Source: an uncultured Atopobium sp. (GTDB lineage: Bacteria > Actinomycetota > Coriobacteriia > Coriobacteriales > Atopobiaceae). From it: a DNA stretch of 29,280 bases. Both the position numbers and the translations under genes were made by a program. Below, piece by piece: positions 6,554 through 14,200 of this stretch. The number at the start of each line of letters is the position of its first letter. The first letter of the stretch is position 1. Location: NCBI GenBank assembly GCA_938041635.1, contig CALIAD010000167.1:1-29280 (forward strand), given 5' to 3'. The notes beneath the pieces are model-generated. The model worked only from the letters and a program-made list of their open reading frames with translations, had not been told where the DNA came from and made no database searches.

Positions 6554-6583
6554 ACCGGCCTTCCCATAAGGGTTGGCCGGTTT
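6554..6583 (+). other. Stem-loop after tRNA-Trp, possible attenuator
   Basis: ACCGGCC (6554-6560) pairs with GGCCGGT (6575-6581), and an inner CCC-ATAA-GGG stem continues it. Only three T residues follow, so termination is likely partial, letting tRNA-Trp be made in excess of secE-nusG mRNA. A pure processing element is also possible. Confidence 0.55.
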
Positions 6584-6615
6584 GTATGTAGGTATAACAT
6601 CCAAGGGAGCGTAGG

Positions 6616-6978
6616 ATGGCAAATAAGGAGCGCAATAAGAGGAGCGCACGTAAGGCTCGCGCAGAAGAGCGCGCCCAGCGTGAGTCCCTTCAGGCTGAAG
6701 CTACTCCTGAAGCTTCTGCTAAGGCCACTAAGGTCGAGGCAAAGAAGCAGGAGAAGTCCATTCAGCGTAACGCTAACCCTGGCTTCTTTGGCCGCCTGGG
6801 TGCTTATTTTGCAGGCGTTCGTACAGAAATGCACCGCGTTGTGTGGCCTTCAAGCTCTGAGCTTGCTGGTTTCTCTGTAGCCGTAATTGCAACAATCATT
6901 TTCTTTGGCTTGGTAACTTGGCTGGTTGATACTGGCATTGTTGCTGGTCTCGTCGCCTTTACTGGACTGAGGGGATAA
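6616..6978 (+). CDS. secE: Preprotein translocase subunit SecE
   Basis: Essential small subunit that clamps the SecY channel. The 120-aa protein has a charged, Lys/Glu/Ala-rich N-terminal half (low complexity, roughly residues 1-55), then the SecE core: the amphipathic 'FFGRLGAYFAGVRTEMHRVVWPSS' region, seen here as RTEMHRVVWPSSSE, and a single C-terminal membrane helix (VAVIATIIFFGLVTWLVD). The length is that of actinomycete SecE, with one membrane span instead of the three of E. coli. GGGAG (6605-6609) lies six bases before the ATG. nusG follows after three bases. Confidence 0.95.
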   Translation: MANKERNKRSARKARAEERAQRESLQAEATPEASAKATKVEAKKQEKSIQRNANPGFFGRLGAYFAGVRTEMHRVVWPSSSELAGFSVAVIATIIFFGLVTWLVDTGIVAGLVAFTGLRG

Positions 6979-6981
6979 TCA

Positions 6982-7527
6982 ATGGCTAAGCGCTGGTATG
7001 TAGTTCACACCTATTCAGGTTATGAGAACAAGGTAAAGACAGACCTTGAGCACCGTATTGAGACCTATGGCCTTGAGCGTGCTGTTGTTGATATTCAGAT
7101 TCCTACTGAGGAAGTTACTGAGGTCAAGGACGGCGGCAAGCGCGAGACCAAAGAGTCTAAGGTTTTCCCAGGTTACGTTCTTGTTCGCATGGAGCTGGAT
7201 GACAATACTTGGGCTGTTGTTCGCAACACCCCAGGCGTAACTGGTTTTGTCGGCATTGACGGCAAGCCAGTTCCTCTGCGTCGTGATGAGTTCGATAAGA
7301 TCATGCGTCGCGGCGGTATGAAGACGGGTAGCCCTGTACCTAAGCGTACAGCAACCAATATTGAGGTCGGTCAGGCAATTCACGTTCTTTCTGGTCCTCT
7401 CGCTGACTTCGACGGAACTGTTTCTGAGGTCAACGCAGAGTCCGGCAAGATCAAGGTTATGCTCACCATCTTTGGTCGCGAGACTCCGGTTGAGCTCACC
7501 ATGGATCAGATTTCCCTGATAGACTAG
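6982..7527 (+). CDS. nusG: Transcription elongation/antitermination factor NusG
   Basis: Binds RNA polymerase through its NGN domain and links it to Rho or ribosomal S10 through its KOW domain. The 181-aa protein shows the NGN opening (KRWYVVHTYSGYENKV), the conserved FPGYVLVRM and VRNTPGVTGFVG segments, and a C-terminal KOW motif (GPLADFDGTVSEVN) with a terminal MDQISLID. There is no long actinobacterial N-terminal extension such as in mycobacteria. It starts three bases after secE stops, so the two are translationally coupled. Confidence 0.98.
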   Translation: MAKRWYVVHTYSGYENKVKTDLEHRIETYGLERAVVDIQIPTEEVTEVKDGGKRETKESKVFPGYVLVRMELDDNTWAVVRNTPGVTGFVGIDGKPVPLRRDEFDKIMRRGGMKTGSPVPKRTATNIEVGQAIHVLSGPLADFDGTVSEVNAESGKIKVMLTIFGRETPVELTMDQISLID

Positions 7528-7544
7528 TAACTAACGGCTTATCC

Positions 7545-7596
7545 CGCACTTCTCGTCCCTTGTGGATTGCTTCTCGGGAGTGCGCGAGAATAGACT
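7545..7596 (+). promoter_or_regulatory. rplK leader: competing hairpins and weak promoter
   Basis: CGCACT (7545-7550) can pair with AGTGCG (7579-7584), or TTCTCG (7571-7576) with CGAGAA (7585-7590); the two are mutually exclusive. A weak promoter, TTGCTT (7567-7572) with 18 bases to TAGACT (7591-7596), overlaps them. Confidence 0.3.
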
Positions 7597-7623
7597 CAAA
7601 CGTATTCAAACAGGAGGCTTAAC

Positions 7624-8052
7624 ATGCCCGCAAAGAAGGTTGTTAACTTTATTAAGCTGCAGATTCCTGCAGGCCAGGCAAACCCAGCTCCTCCAGTAGG
7701 ACCAGCTCTGGGTGCTGCACAGGTCAACATTATGCAGTTCTGCCAGGCATTCAACGCTGCAACTCAGGACAAGGCTGGCGACATCATCCCAGTCGAGATT
7801 TCTGTTTACGAGGATCGTTCCTTTGACTTCGTAACCAAGACTCCTCCAGCAGCTCAGCTCATCAAGAAGGAGCTTCACCTCAAGGGTGGTTCCGGTGTTC
7901 CTCAGCGCGATAAGGTTGGCCAGCTCTCCCAGGAGCAGCTCACCAAGATTGCTGAGATCAAGATGCCTGACCTCAACGCAAACGACATTGAGGCTGCAAA
8001 GAAGATCGTCGCTGGTACCGCTCGTTCCATGGGTGTAACCATCGCCGAGTAG
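7624..8052 (+). CDS. rplK: 50S ribosomal protein L11
   Basis: The 142-aa protein binds the GTPase-associated region of 23S rRNA and takes part in factor-dependent GTPase activation and the stringent response. The N-terminal domain shows the conserved Pro-rich stretch 'QIPAGQANPAPPVGPALG', whose prolines contact thiostrepton in other bacteria. The C-terminal RNA-binding domain includes KTPPAAQLIKKE and the final ARSMGVTI. AGGAGG precedes the ATG. It is separated from rplA by a terminator-like hairpin. Confidence 0.98.
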   Translation: MPAKKVVNFIKLQIPAGQANPAPPVGPALGAAQVNIMQFCQAFNAATQDKAGDIIPVEISVYEDRSFDFVTKTPPAAQLIKKELHLKGGSGVPQRDKVGQLSQEQLTKIAEIKMPDLNANDIEAAKKIVAGTARSMGVTIAE

Positions 8053-8061
8053 TGTTTACTC

Positions 8062-8094
8062 CCGTCAGCTATTTGTGTGGCTGACGGTTGTTTT
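8062..8094 (+). terminator. Terminator or attenuator between rplK and rplA
   Basis: CCGTCAGC (8062-8069) and GCTGACGG (8080-8087) form a perfect 8-bp stem followed by TTGTTTT. rplK and rplA are usually co-transcribed, so partial termination is plausible. Confidence 0.7.
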
Positions 8095-8170
8095 GTCAGA
8101 GCATCCGACGTTAGTGCACATAGTTGGGTTTCTCGCCAAGAGGGCGTAACTATGGACGGAAGATGCAGGA

Positions 8171-8197
8171 GTGGGAGGGCAGACGCCCGCTAACCAC
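8171..8197 (+). promoter_or_regulatory. Candidate L1 repressor-binding fold before rplA
   Basis: GTGG (8171-8174) pairs with CCAC (8194-8197) and GGGC (8177-8180) with GCCC (8185-8188), separated by an asymmetric loop (GA opposite GCTAA). Two helices around an asymmetric loop is the known shape of L1-binding sites in 23S rRNA and rplA mRNAs. It ends just before the AGGAGG of rplA. Assigned on shape only. Confidence 0.35.
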
Positions 8198-8209
8198 AGG
8201 AGGTACATA

Positions 8210-8917
8210 ATGCCTAAGCACGGAAAGAACTACAAGAATGCAGTTGCCAAGGTAGACGGTGCAAACCTCTACAGCCCAAAAGAGGCAGTAACCCTGTCTA
8301 AGGAGCTTGCAACTGCTAAGTTTGACGAGACCATTGAGGTAGCAATTCGCCTTGGTGTCGATACTCGTAAGGCTGACCAGAACGTTCGCGGTTCCATCTC
8401 TTTGCCTCACGGCACTGGTAAGTCCGTTCGCGTTGCAGTCTTCGCAGAGGGCGAGAAGGCCCGCGAGGCTGAGGCAGCTGGCGCTGACATCGTCGGTGGC
8501 GACGAGCTCATCGCAGAGGTCGAGAAGGGCATGCTTGACTTTGACGCAGCAATCGCAACCCCTCAGATGATGGGTAAGGTTGGTCGTCTTGGTCGTGTTC
8601 TTGGTCCTCGTGGCCTTATGCCTAACCCTAAGCTCGGCACCGTTACCATGGATGTTGCAAAGATGGTTAACGAGCTCAAGGCTGGTCGTGTTGAGTATCG
8701 TGCAGACCGTTTTGGTATCTGCCACGTTGCTATCGGCAAGGCTTCTTTTGAGGTCCAGCAGCTTGTTGAGAACTATGGCGCACTTCTCTCTGAGATCATC
8801 CGCGTCAAGCCATCCAGCGCTAAGGGCAAGTACGTCAAGACCGTTGCTATTTCCTCTACTATGGGCCCTGGCATCAAGGTTGATCCAACCAAGGTTCGTA
8901 ACCTCATGGAGGACTAA
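8210..8917 (+). CDS. rplA: 50S ribosomal protein L1
   Basis: A 235-aa protein of the L1 stalk, which moves E-site tRNA out of the ribosome and in many bacteria represses its own mRNA. It shows the standard opening (MPKHGKNYKNAVAKVD), the SLPHGTGK rRNA-contact motif, the RLGRVLGPRGLMPNPK signature with KLGTVT, and the C-terminal SSTMGPGIKVD. The frame is open upstream to 8171, but the ATG at 8210 has AGGAGG (8198-8203) seven bases earlier and gives the usual length. Confidence 0.98.
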   Translation: MPKHGKNYKNAVAKVDGANLYSPKEAVTLSKELATAKFDETIEVAIRLGVDTRKADQNVRGSISLPHGTGKSVRVAVFAEGEKAREAEAAGADIVGGDELIAEVEKGMLDFDAAIATPQMMGKVGRLGRVLGPRGLMPNPKLGTVTMDVAKMVNELKAGRVEYRADRFGICHVAIGKASFEVQQLVENYGALLSEIIRVKPSSAKGKYVKTVAISSTMGPGIKVDPTKVRNLMED

Positions 8918-8947
8918 GCTAATCGCTTAGAAGTACCTAGCACGTTT

Positions 8948-8980
8948 AATCCGGTATCTGCTTGCAGGTACCGGATTTTT
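8948..8980 (+). terminator. Rho-independent terminator after rplA
   Basis: AATCCGGTA (8948-8956) pairs with TACCGGATT (8969-8977), running into five T residues. Confidence 0.93.
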
Positions 8981-9134
8981 CTTACGGCGTGCGCAGTTTG
9001 CGTCGCGCGCAGCGGCACACGGCGTGCGCGTGGCTCGTGGCTTGCGGCTGATGTGTGTGGCTGAGTTGTGCGCCGCAGCTCGACCGCCCTTCTCGTCAAA
9101 TTTTTGTGAAGAGAAAGAAATTATGCGCTCAACC
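8981..9134. other. G+C-rich gene-free stretch before the L10 promoter
   Basis: I see no gene here. ACGGCGTGCGC occurs twice (about 8984 and 9018), and GTGGCT/TGGCTT words recur between 9030 and 9065. The short open frames lack ribosome sites and protein-like composition. Confidence 0.6.
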
Positions 9135-9163
9135 TTGACTCGCGTTGATTTTTGCTGCACAAT
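9135..9163 (+). promoter_or_regulatory. Promoter of rplJ-rplL
   Basis: TTGACT (9135-9140), 17 bases, CACAAT (9158-9163), with an alternative CAATAT two bases on. It lies about 215 bases before rplJ, in keeping with a long regulatory leader. Confidence 0.6.
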
Positions 9164-9169
9164 ATCTAA

Positions 9170-9377
9170 CGCAAGACAGACGTCTTGTAGTTGCACGTTC
9201 GCTGCCAAAGACAGCCGGCGCCTTGAATCCAAGGCTTAATGGGAATTCCCGCCTGCCGAGGTGGTCTTGAGATTAGTACATCCAGACCCCGCTTTGGTTG
9301 CCGAAGTGGGGTCTTTTCATGTGAGGGCCGCACCTGTTGGCGCTCGTGCCTGAGACATGATAAAGGAGGTGTACTAC
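9170..9377 (+). promoter_or_regulatory. L10-type leader with attenuator before rplJ
   Basis: A long untranslated leader precedes rplJ, as in the L10(L12) autoregulated leaders of many bacteria. It ends in a strong hairpin: AGACCCCGCTT (9284-9294) pairs with AAGTGGGGTCT (9304-9314), then TTTTC. An upstream GTGGTCT (9261-9267) can pair with AGACC of the left arm instead, giving an antiterminator. I infer that L10(L12) binding or a related signal selects between the two. About 60 bases separate the hairpin from the rplJ start. Confidence 0.7.
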
Positions 9378-9899
9378 ATGCCAGCTCAGTCTAAACTTGA
9401 TTTGCTCGAGAAGGTTTCCGCTTCTCTCGACAACTCCAAGGGCCTGTTTGTTATCGACTATCGTGGTCTCTCCGTAAAGGAGACTCAGGAGCTTCGCCGC
9501 GCACTTACCGCAGCAGGCGCTCACATGAAGGTCTATAAGAACAACATCGTCAAGATTGCTCTTAAGAACGCTGGTATGCCAGAGATTGACGAGATGCTCG
9601 CCGGTACCTGCGCATACGTTTTCTATGAGAATGATCCTGTCGAGGCCGCTAAGGTCATCAAGGATCAGGCCAAGAAGCTCAAGAAAGTTGAGTTCATTGG
9701 TGGTATCGCTGATGGTCAGGCACTTACCGCTGACGAGGCAAAGGCTTACGCAGACCTTCCTTCTCGCGAGGAGCTCATTGCAAAGCTTGTCTTCGTTGTT
9801 GCAAGCCCACTTACCGGTATTGCACAGGTTTGCGCTGGTCCAGCTCGTGGACTCGCAACCGCTCTTTCTGCAGTCGCAGATCAGAAGAACGCTGCATAA
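9378..9899 (+). CDS. rplJ: 50S ribosomal protein L10
   Basis: The 173-aa protein is the base of the ribosomal stalk: its N-terminal domain binds 23S rRNA beside L11 and its C-terminal helix carries L7/L12 dimers. It shows VIDYRGLSVKETQELRRAL and the VYKNNIVKIALKNAG segment typical of L10, with the stalk-binding helix at the C-terminus. The frame is open from 9357, but the ATG at 9378 follows AAGGAGG (9363-9369) at eight bases and yields the expected N-terminus (MPAQSKLDLLEKV). The leader suggests autogenous control. Confidence 0.97.
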   Translation: MPAQSKLDLLEKVSASLDNSKGLFVIDYRGLSVKETQELRRALTAAGAHMKVYKNNIVKIALKNAGMPEIDEMLAGTCAYVFYENDPVEAAKVIKDQAKKLKKVEFIGGIADGQALTADEAKAYADLPSREELIAKLVFVVASPLTGIAQVCAGPARGLATALSAVADQKNAA

Positions 9900-9975
9900 G
9901 CAACGTTTTGTTGTACCCGCGCATTGGCGCAAACCGCGTGAGAGTGTAGACACACTTAAACGCACACATACAAGC

Positions 9976-10011
9976 CGGGCTTTTGCCCAGATGCAGTACA
10001 AAGGCTGCATC
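9976..10011 (+). other. Two adjacent hairpins in the rplJ-rplL gap
   Basis: GGGC-TTTT-GCCC (about 9977-9988) is followed by GATGCAG (9990-9996) pairing with CTGCATC (10005-10011). No T-run follows. They end just before the rplL ribosome site (AAGGAG) and could be an RNA processing or stability signal that helps make L7/L12 in excess over L10. Confidence 0.5.
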
Positions 10012-10031
10012 GTTTAAAAAGGAGAATTGAC

Positions 10032-10412
10032 ATGGCTGTCACTAAAGATGAGATCATTGAGGCCCTTAAAGAGATGCCAGCACTCGAGCTTTCTGAGCTC
10101 GTTCACGAGCTTGAGGACGTCTTTGGCGTTTCCGCTGCTGCTCCTGTAGCTGTCGCTGCTGCTCCTGCAGCTGGTGGCGCTGCTGAGGAGGCAGAGGAGA
10201 AGACCAACTTTGACGTTGTTCTCGAGGGCTTCGGCGACAACAAGATCGGCGTCATCAAGGTTGTCCGTGCTCTTACCAACCTTGGCCTCAAGGAGGCAAA
10301 GGAGGTCGTCGAGGGTGCTCCTAAGGCAGTCCTCGAGGGCGCTAAGAAGGAGGACGCTGAGGCTGCTAAGGCTCAGCTCGAGGAGGCTGGCGCTACCGTC
10401 ACCCTTAAGTAA
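10032..10412 (+). CDS. rplL: 50S ribosomal protein L7/L12
   Basis: The mobile stalk protein that recruits translation factors. Its 126 aa divide into an N-terminal dimerisation helix pair (KDEIIEALKEMPALELSELV), an Ala/Pro/Gly hinge (about residues 37-55), and a C-terminal factor-binding domain with NKIGVIKVVRALTNLGLKEAK and the GAKKEDAEAAK helix. AAGGAG lies eight bases before the ATG. It sits 132 bases after rplJ, behind two hairpins, and is closed by a strong terminator, so it is the last gene of the L10 operon and rpoBC are transcribed separately. Confidence 0.98.
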   Translation: MAVTKDEIIEALKEMPALELSELVHELEDVFGVSAAAPVAVAAAPAAGGAAEEAEEKTNFDVVLEGFGDNKIGVIKVVRALTNLGLKEAKEVVEGAPKAVLEGAKKEDAEAAKAQLEEAGATVTLK

Positions 10413-10436
10413 GTCCATCCTACATTGCTTACTGGA

Positions 10437-10466
10437 GAGGTCAGACTTCGGTCTGGCCTCTTTTTT
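10437..10466 (+). terminator. Rho-independent terminator after rplL
   Basis: GAGGTCAGAC, a TTCG tetraloop and GTCTGGCCTC form a 10-bp stem (one T-G pair), followed by six T residues. Confidence 0.96.
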
Positions 10467-10473
10467 GTTTACC

Positions 10474-10500
10474 AAGCGAGAAACCCGTGCGCTCGCAGCG
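10474..10500 (+). repeat. Word-C repeat copy (GCGAGAAACCCGTGCGCTCG)
   Basis: GCGAGAAACCCGTGCGCTCG followed by CAGC also occurs at 10926-10950 and, with one change, at 10970-10994. A shorter form, GGCGAGAAACCCG, flanks the third type A element in both orientations. It starts immediately after the rplL terminator. Confidence 0.75.
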
Positions 10501-10526
10501 CATGGAGCCGAGGTGTTTTTGCAGCA

Positions 10527-10723
10527 GCCGGAAAAGCGCATCAAGCTGGGGCGCTTTAGCTGCAGCCTGAAAAGTGCATCAAGTCTGAGATGCGTTCGCT
10601 GCAGCCTGAAAAGTGCATCAAGTCTGAGTGATTTGCCGGATTTTCTCGCCATGTCTGAGCGATTTGCCTGTTTTTCTCGCTTTGTCTGAGTACTTTTGCT
10701 CAGACTTGGTGTGCATTTCAGGC
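10527..10723 (+). repeat. Intergenic element type B, copy 2, expanded by two extra units
   Basis: The 120-bp core (10604-10723) has the same layout as the copy at 3882-4001: units at 10604, 10635 and 10666 (pitch 31), the last folding back as GTCTGAG, loop, CTCAGAC, and ending in CATTTCAGGC. Two further units precede it at 10527 and 10565, spaced 38 and 39 bases and joined by GCTGCAGCC. This suggests growth by unit duplication on the unfolded side. Confidence 0.85.
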
Positions 10724-10781
10724 TCATAAATCCTGCGTGATTGCTCTGGCTTACTGCGTGACATGCCCTAGTTTTTCTCGC

Positions 10782-10899
10782 GCCTGATTTCTACAAAGAA
10801 TCTGTAACTTTTGCCTAAAATTACAAAAGAATCTGTGTATTTGCCTGATTTTGCAAAAGAATCGGTGGCGCAAATACAGATTCTTTGCACTTTTCAGGC
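10782..10899 (+). repeat. Intergenic element type A, copy 2 (118 bp)
   Basis: It has the same 118-bp length and unit order as the copy at 3708-3825: CAAAGAATCTGT, AAAAGAATCTGT and AAAAGAATCGGT, then the inverted ACAGATTCTTTG and CACTTTTCAGGC. Most differences lie in the variable bases between GCCTGA and the core. It is preceded by GTTTTTCTCGC, a half unit of type B. Confidence 0.9.
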
Positions 10900-10925
10900 G
10901 CGTGCAGCAAAAGGTCGGCGCGTGT

Positions 10926-11017
10926 GGCGAGAAACCCGTGCGCTCGCAGCCGCGCTCGTACCCGCGCCTGGCGAGAAACCCGTGCGCTCGGAGCACACCC
11001 GGTGCATTCGGAGCACC
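10926..11017 (+). repeat. Tandem word-C repeats downstream of element A copy 2
   Basis: GGCGAGAAACCCGTGCGCTCG occurs at 10926 and 10970 (44-base period). A degenerate third piece (ACCCGGTGCATTCGGAGCAC) ends at about 11017. Nothing coding is supported between 10467 and 11290; the remaining 11020-11140 stretch holds only a GTGGA/TCCAC hairpin (11075-11089). Confidence 0.7.
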
Positions 11018-11143
11018 GTACGAAGTAACCCAGCGGCGGGGGAGTGCCGCTCACCGAAAGTGATTTCTGTCTCCGTGGACCTTCTCCACAAAATCTTCAT
11101 AATTAGAAAAGACGAGTTAGTCAAGGATTTACCTGCAACATAA

Positions 11144-11170
11144 CGTTTATGCAGTTGAAAAACATAAACG
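11144..11170. promoter_or_regulatory. Inverted repeat upstream of the rpoB promoter
   Basis: CGTTTATG (11144-11151) and CATAAACG (11163-11170) are a perfect 8-base inverted repeat with an 11-base spacer. The size and A+T-rich setting suit a dimeric repressor or activator site, but no regulator can be named. Confidence 0.45.
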
Positions 11171-11214
11171 CGATAATATAGTCAAAACGTCTTAAAAAAT
11201 CAAGTGTTTTTCTG

Positions 11215-11243
11215 TTGACGCGCATTAAAATCTTGACTAAATT
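11215..11243 (+). promoter_or_regulatory. Promoter of rpoBC
   Basis: TTGACG (11215-11220) and TAAATT (11238-11243), spacer 17, about 50 bases before the rpoB start. A TAATAT at 11174-11179 could be the -10 of a second, upstream start. Confidence 0.7.
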
Positions 11244-11294
11244 ACTAGGTTGCGACAATTGCCACCTTCCACCCTTTTGAAGGAGGACAACCTG

Positions 11295-14200
11295 GTGTCT
11301 ACCGCTAAAAAGACTTCCCTCACCACGCCTCAGGCGCATACTGGACGCAGGACGTTCAGTAAGATTCCCGCAGCTATGGAGCTGCCAAATCTGATTTCTG
11401 TACAGAAGGAATCATTTGAGCGCTTTATGGGAGAGGGCCTTGCAGAGTCCTTCGCTGAGTTCTCGCCAATTGAGAACAGCGCTGGAACCATGCAGGTCAC
11501 CTTTGGTGACCATCAGTTCGGCGACCCTGCCAATTCAATGGCTGAGTGTCGTGCAAAAGACATTTCATATCAAGCACCTCTTTTTGTTGACGTCCGTTTT
11601 GTCAACAAAGAGACTGGTGAGATGAAGGAGCAGCTTGTCTTCATGGGTGATTTCCCACTGATGACTGAGCGCGGTACCTTCATCATCAACGGTTCTGAGC
11701 GCGTTGTGGTTTCACAGCTCGTTCGTTCACCTGGCGTGTATTTCTCGTCAGAGATGGACAACGGTGTTCTGGTCCACAAGTCTCAGTTCATTCCTGCACG
11801 TGGTGCATGGCTTGAGTTTGAGGTTGATAAGCGCGGCCACCTGGTCGTCTCCATTGACCGCAAGCGTCGCCAGAGCGCTACCGTCTTCCTCCGTGCACTT
11901 GGCATTGCTGTTACCGATGACGAGATTCTCTCGCTCCTTGGTGATTCCGATGTTGTTCGCAACACACTTGAGCGTGACGTTGCAACCACACGTGAGGATG
12001 CTCTTATCGAGATTTATCGTCGTCAGCGTCCAGGCGAGCCACCAACTGTTGACTCTGCCCGTTCTCTGCTTGACGGCCTTTTCTTCAACGAGCAGCGCTA
12101 TGACCTTGCTCGCGTTGGTCGTTACAAGATTAACAAAAAGCTTGAGGAAGAGATTCCTGCAGATGTTCGTGTCCTTACCAAAGAGGACATTGTCGCAGCT
12201 CTTCAGTACCTTCTTGCAGTGCATGCAGGTGATGAGTCTAAGCACCTTGATGACATTGACCACTTTGGCAACCGCCGCGTCCGTACCGTTGGCGAGCTGG
12301 TCCAGAACCAGTTCCGCATTGGTATGAGCCGCATGGAGCGCGTTGTCCGTGAGCGTATGGCATCTCAGGACGCAGACGACATCACTCCACAGTCTTTGAT
12401 CAACATCCGTCCAATTGTTGCTGCAATCAAGGAGTTCTTCGGTTCTTCTCAGCTTTCGCAGTTCATGGACCAGGCAAACCCACTTGCTGGTTTGACTCAC
12501 AAGCGTCGTCTCTCTGCTCTGGGACCTGGCGGTCTTGCAGGACACAAGTCCGGCTCCAGCCGTCGTACCAACGTTCCTACCGCAGTCCGCGACGTTCATA
12601 ACTCGCACTACTCCCGTATGTGCCCAATCGAGACTCCTGAGGGACCAAACATTGGTCTTATCGGCTCCTTGGCACTGTACGCTCACGTAAATGAGTACGG
12701 CTTTATCGAGGCTCCTTATCGTAAGGTCACAGGCGGTGTTGTCTCTGATGACATTGTCTGGATGACTGCAGACGAGGAGGAGAATCACATTATTGCTCCT
12801 GCTAACACCCCAATTGACCCTAAGTCTAAGAAGTTTGTTGAGGTTGACGCAGACGGCAAGATTGTTGATGCAGACCGCGTTATTGCACGTACCCGCGACT
12901 TCGACGGTTCCTTCGGTGCACCTGCACAGGTTCCTGTTGAGGACGTTGACTACATGGACGTTTCTCCACGTCAGCTTCTCTCCGTCGCAGCTAACCTCAT
13001 TCCATTCCTTGAGCACGACGACGCAAAGCGTACCCTCATGGGTGCAAACATGCAGCGTCAGGCAGTGCCTCTGATTCAGTCCCACGCTCCATTTGTTGGA
13101 ACTGGTATGGAGGGCCGCGCAGCTCAGGACTCTGGTGAGCTTATTTGCGCAGAGTTTGCCGGCGAGGTCACCGAGGTTGATGCAGCTCACATTGTCATCT
13201 ACTCCGATGAGCACGGTTCTCAGCGCTACGATCTTCCTAAGTACGAGCGCTCCAACCAGTCCACTTGCATCAACCACCGTCCAATCGTCACTGTTGGACA
13301 GCAGGTCGAGAAAGGCCAGCCAATCGCAGACGGTCCATCTGTTGACCACTCTGAGCTGGCACTTGGTGCAAACCTTACCGTTGCTTACATGCCATGGGAA
13401 GGCTACAACTACGAGGACGGTATTATCGTCTCCGAGCGCGTTGTTCAGGAAGACCTTCTGACCTCCGTTAACATTTCCCGCCACGAGATTGATGCTCGCG
13501 ATACCAAGCTTGGTGCTGAGGAGATTACCCGCGAGATTCCAAACCTTGGTGAGGACATGCTCGCAAACCTCGACGATGACGGTATCATCCGCATCGGCGC
13601 TGAGGTTGGCCCTGGCGATATTCTGGTTGGTAAGGTCACTCCTAAGGGTGAGACTGCTCTGACTGCAGAAGAGCGCCTGCTTCGCGCAATCTTCGGTGCT
13701 AAGGCACACGATGTTCGTGATACTTCCCTTAAGATGCCACACGGCTCCTATGGCCGCGTTGTTGACGTTGTCCGCTTCAGCCGTGAGGCTGGAGACGACC
13801 TGCCTCCAGGAGTAAACGACCTGGTCCGCGTCTTTGTTGCTCAGCGCAGAAAGATCCAGCAGGGCGATAAGATCGCTGGTCGCCACGGTAACAAGGGTGT
13901 TATTTGTAAGGTTCTCCCAGTTGAGGACATGCCTTACATGGCAGATGGTACCCCAGTAGACGTTATTCTCGACCCACTGGGCGTTCCTTCCCGTATGAAC
14001 GTTGGTCAGCTGCTTGAGTGCCATCTTGGTTGGGGCGCTGCACACGGTTGGGATGACGACGACGCAGATTCTAAGCGTTACGTTGAGGGTCCAATTCCTG
14101 TTGCAACACCACTCTTTGACGGTGCTACTGATGAGTCCGTTGCAGAGATTGTTCGCCGCACCAACATCAATATGATCAACAAGGCTCTCAAGGAGTACGG

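Noticed and set aside
9024..9239. 71-codon frame upstream of rplJ
   Set aside because: It overlaps the rplJ promoter and leader and has no ribosome site; its composition follows the G+C-rich repeat words.
10811..11143. Open frames of 70-110 codons in the rplL-rpoB gap on both strands
   Set aside because: They run through the repeats, lack ribosome sites and are not conserved in frame between repeat copies.
12432..12530. Rifampicin-resistance changes in rpoB
   Set aside because: The key Asp, His and Ser positions are wild type; small differences (Ala394, Ala398-Gly399) are ordinary lineage variation.
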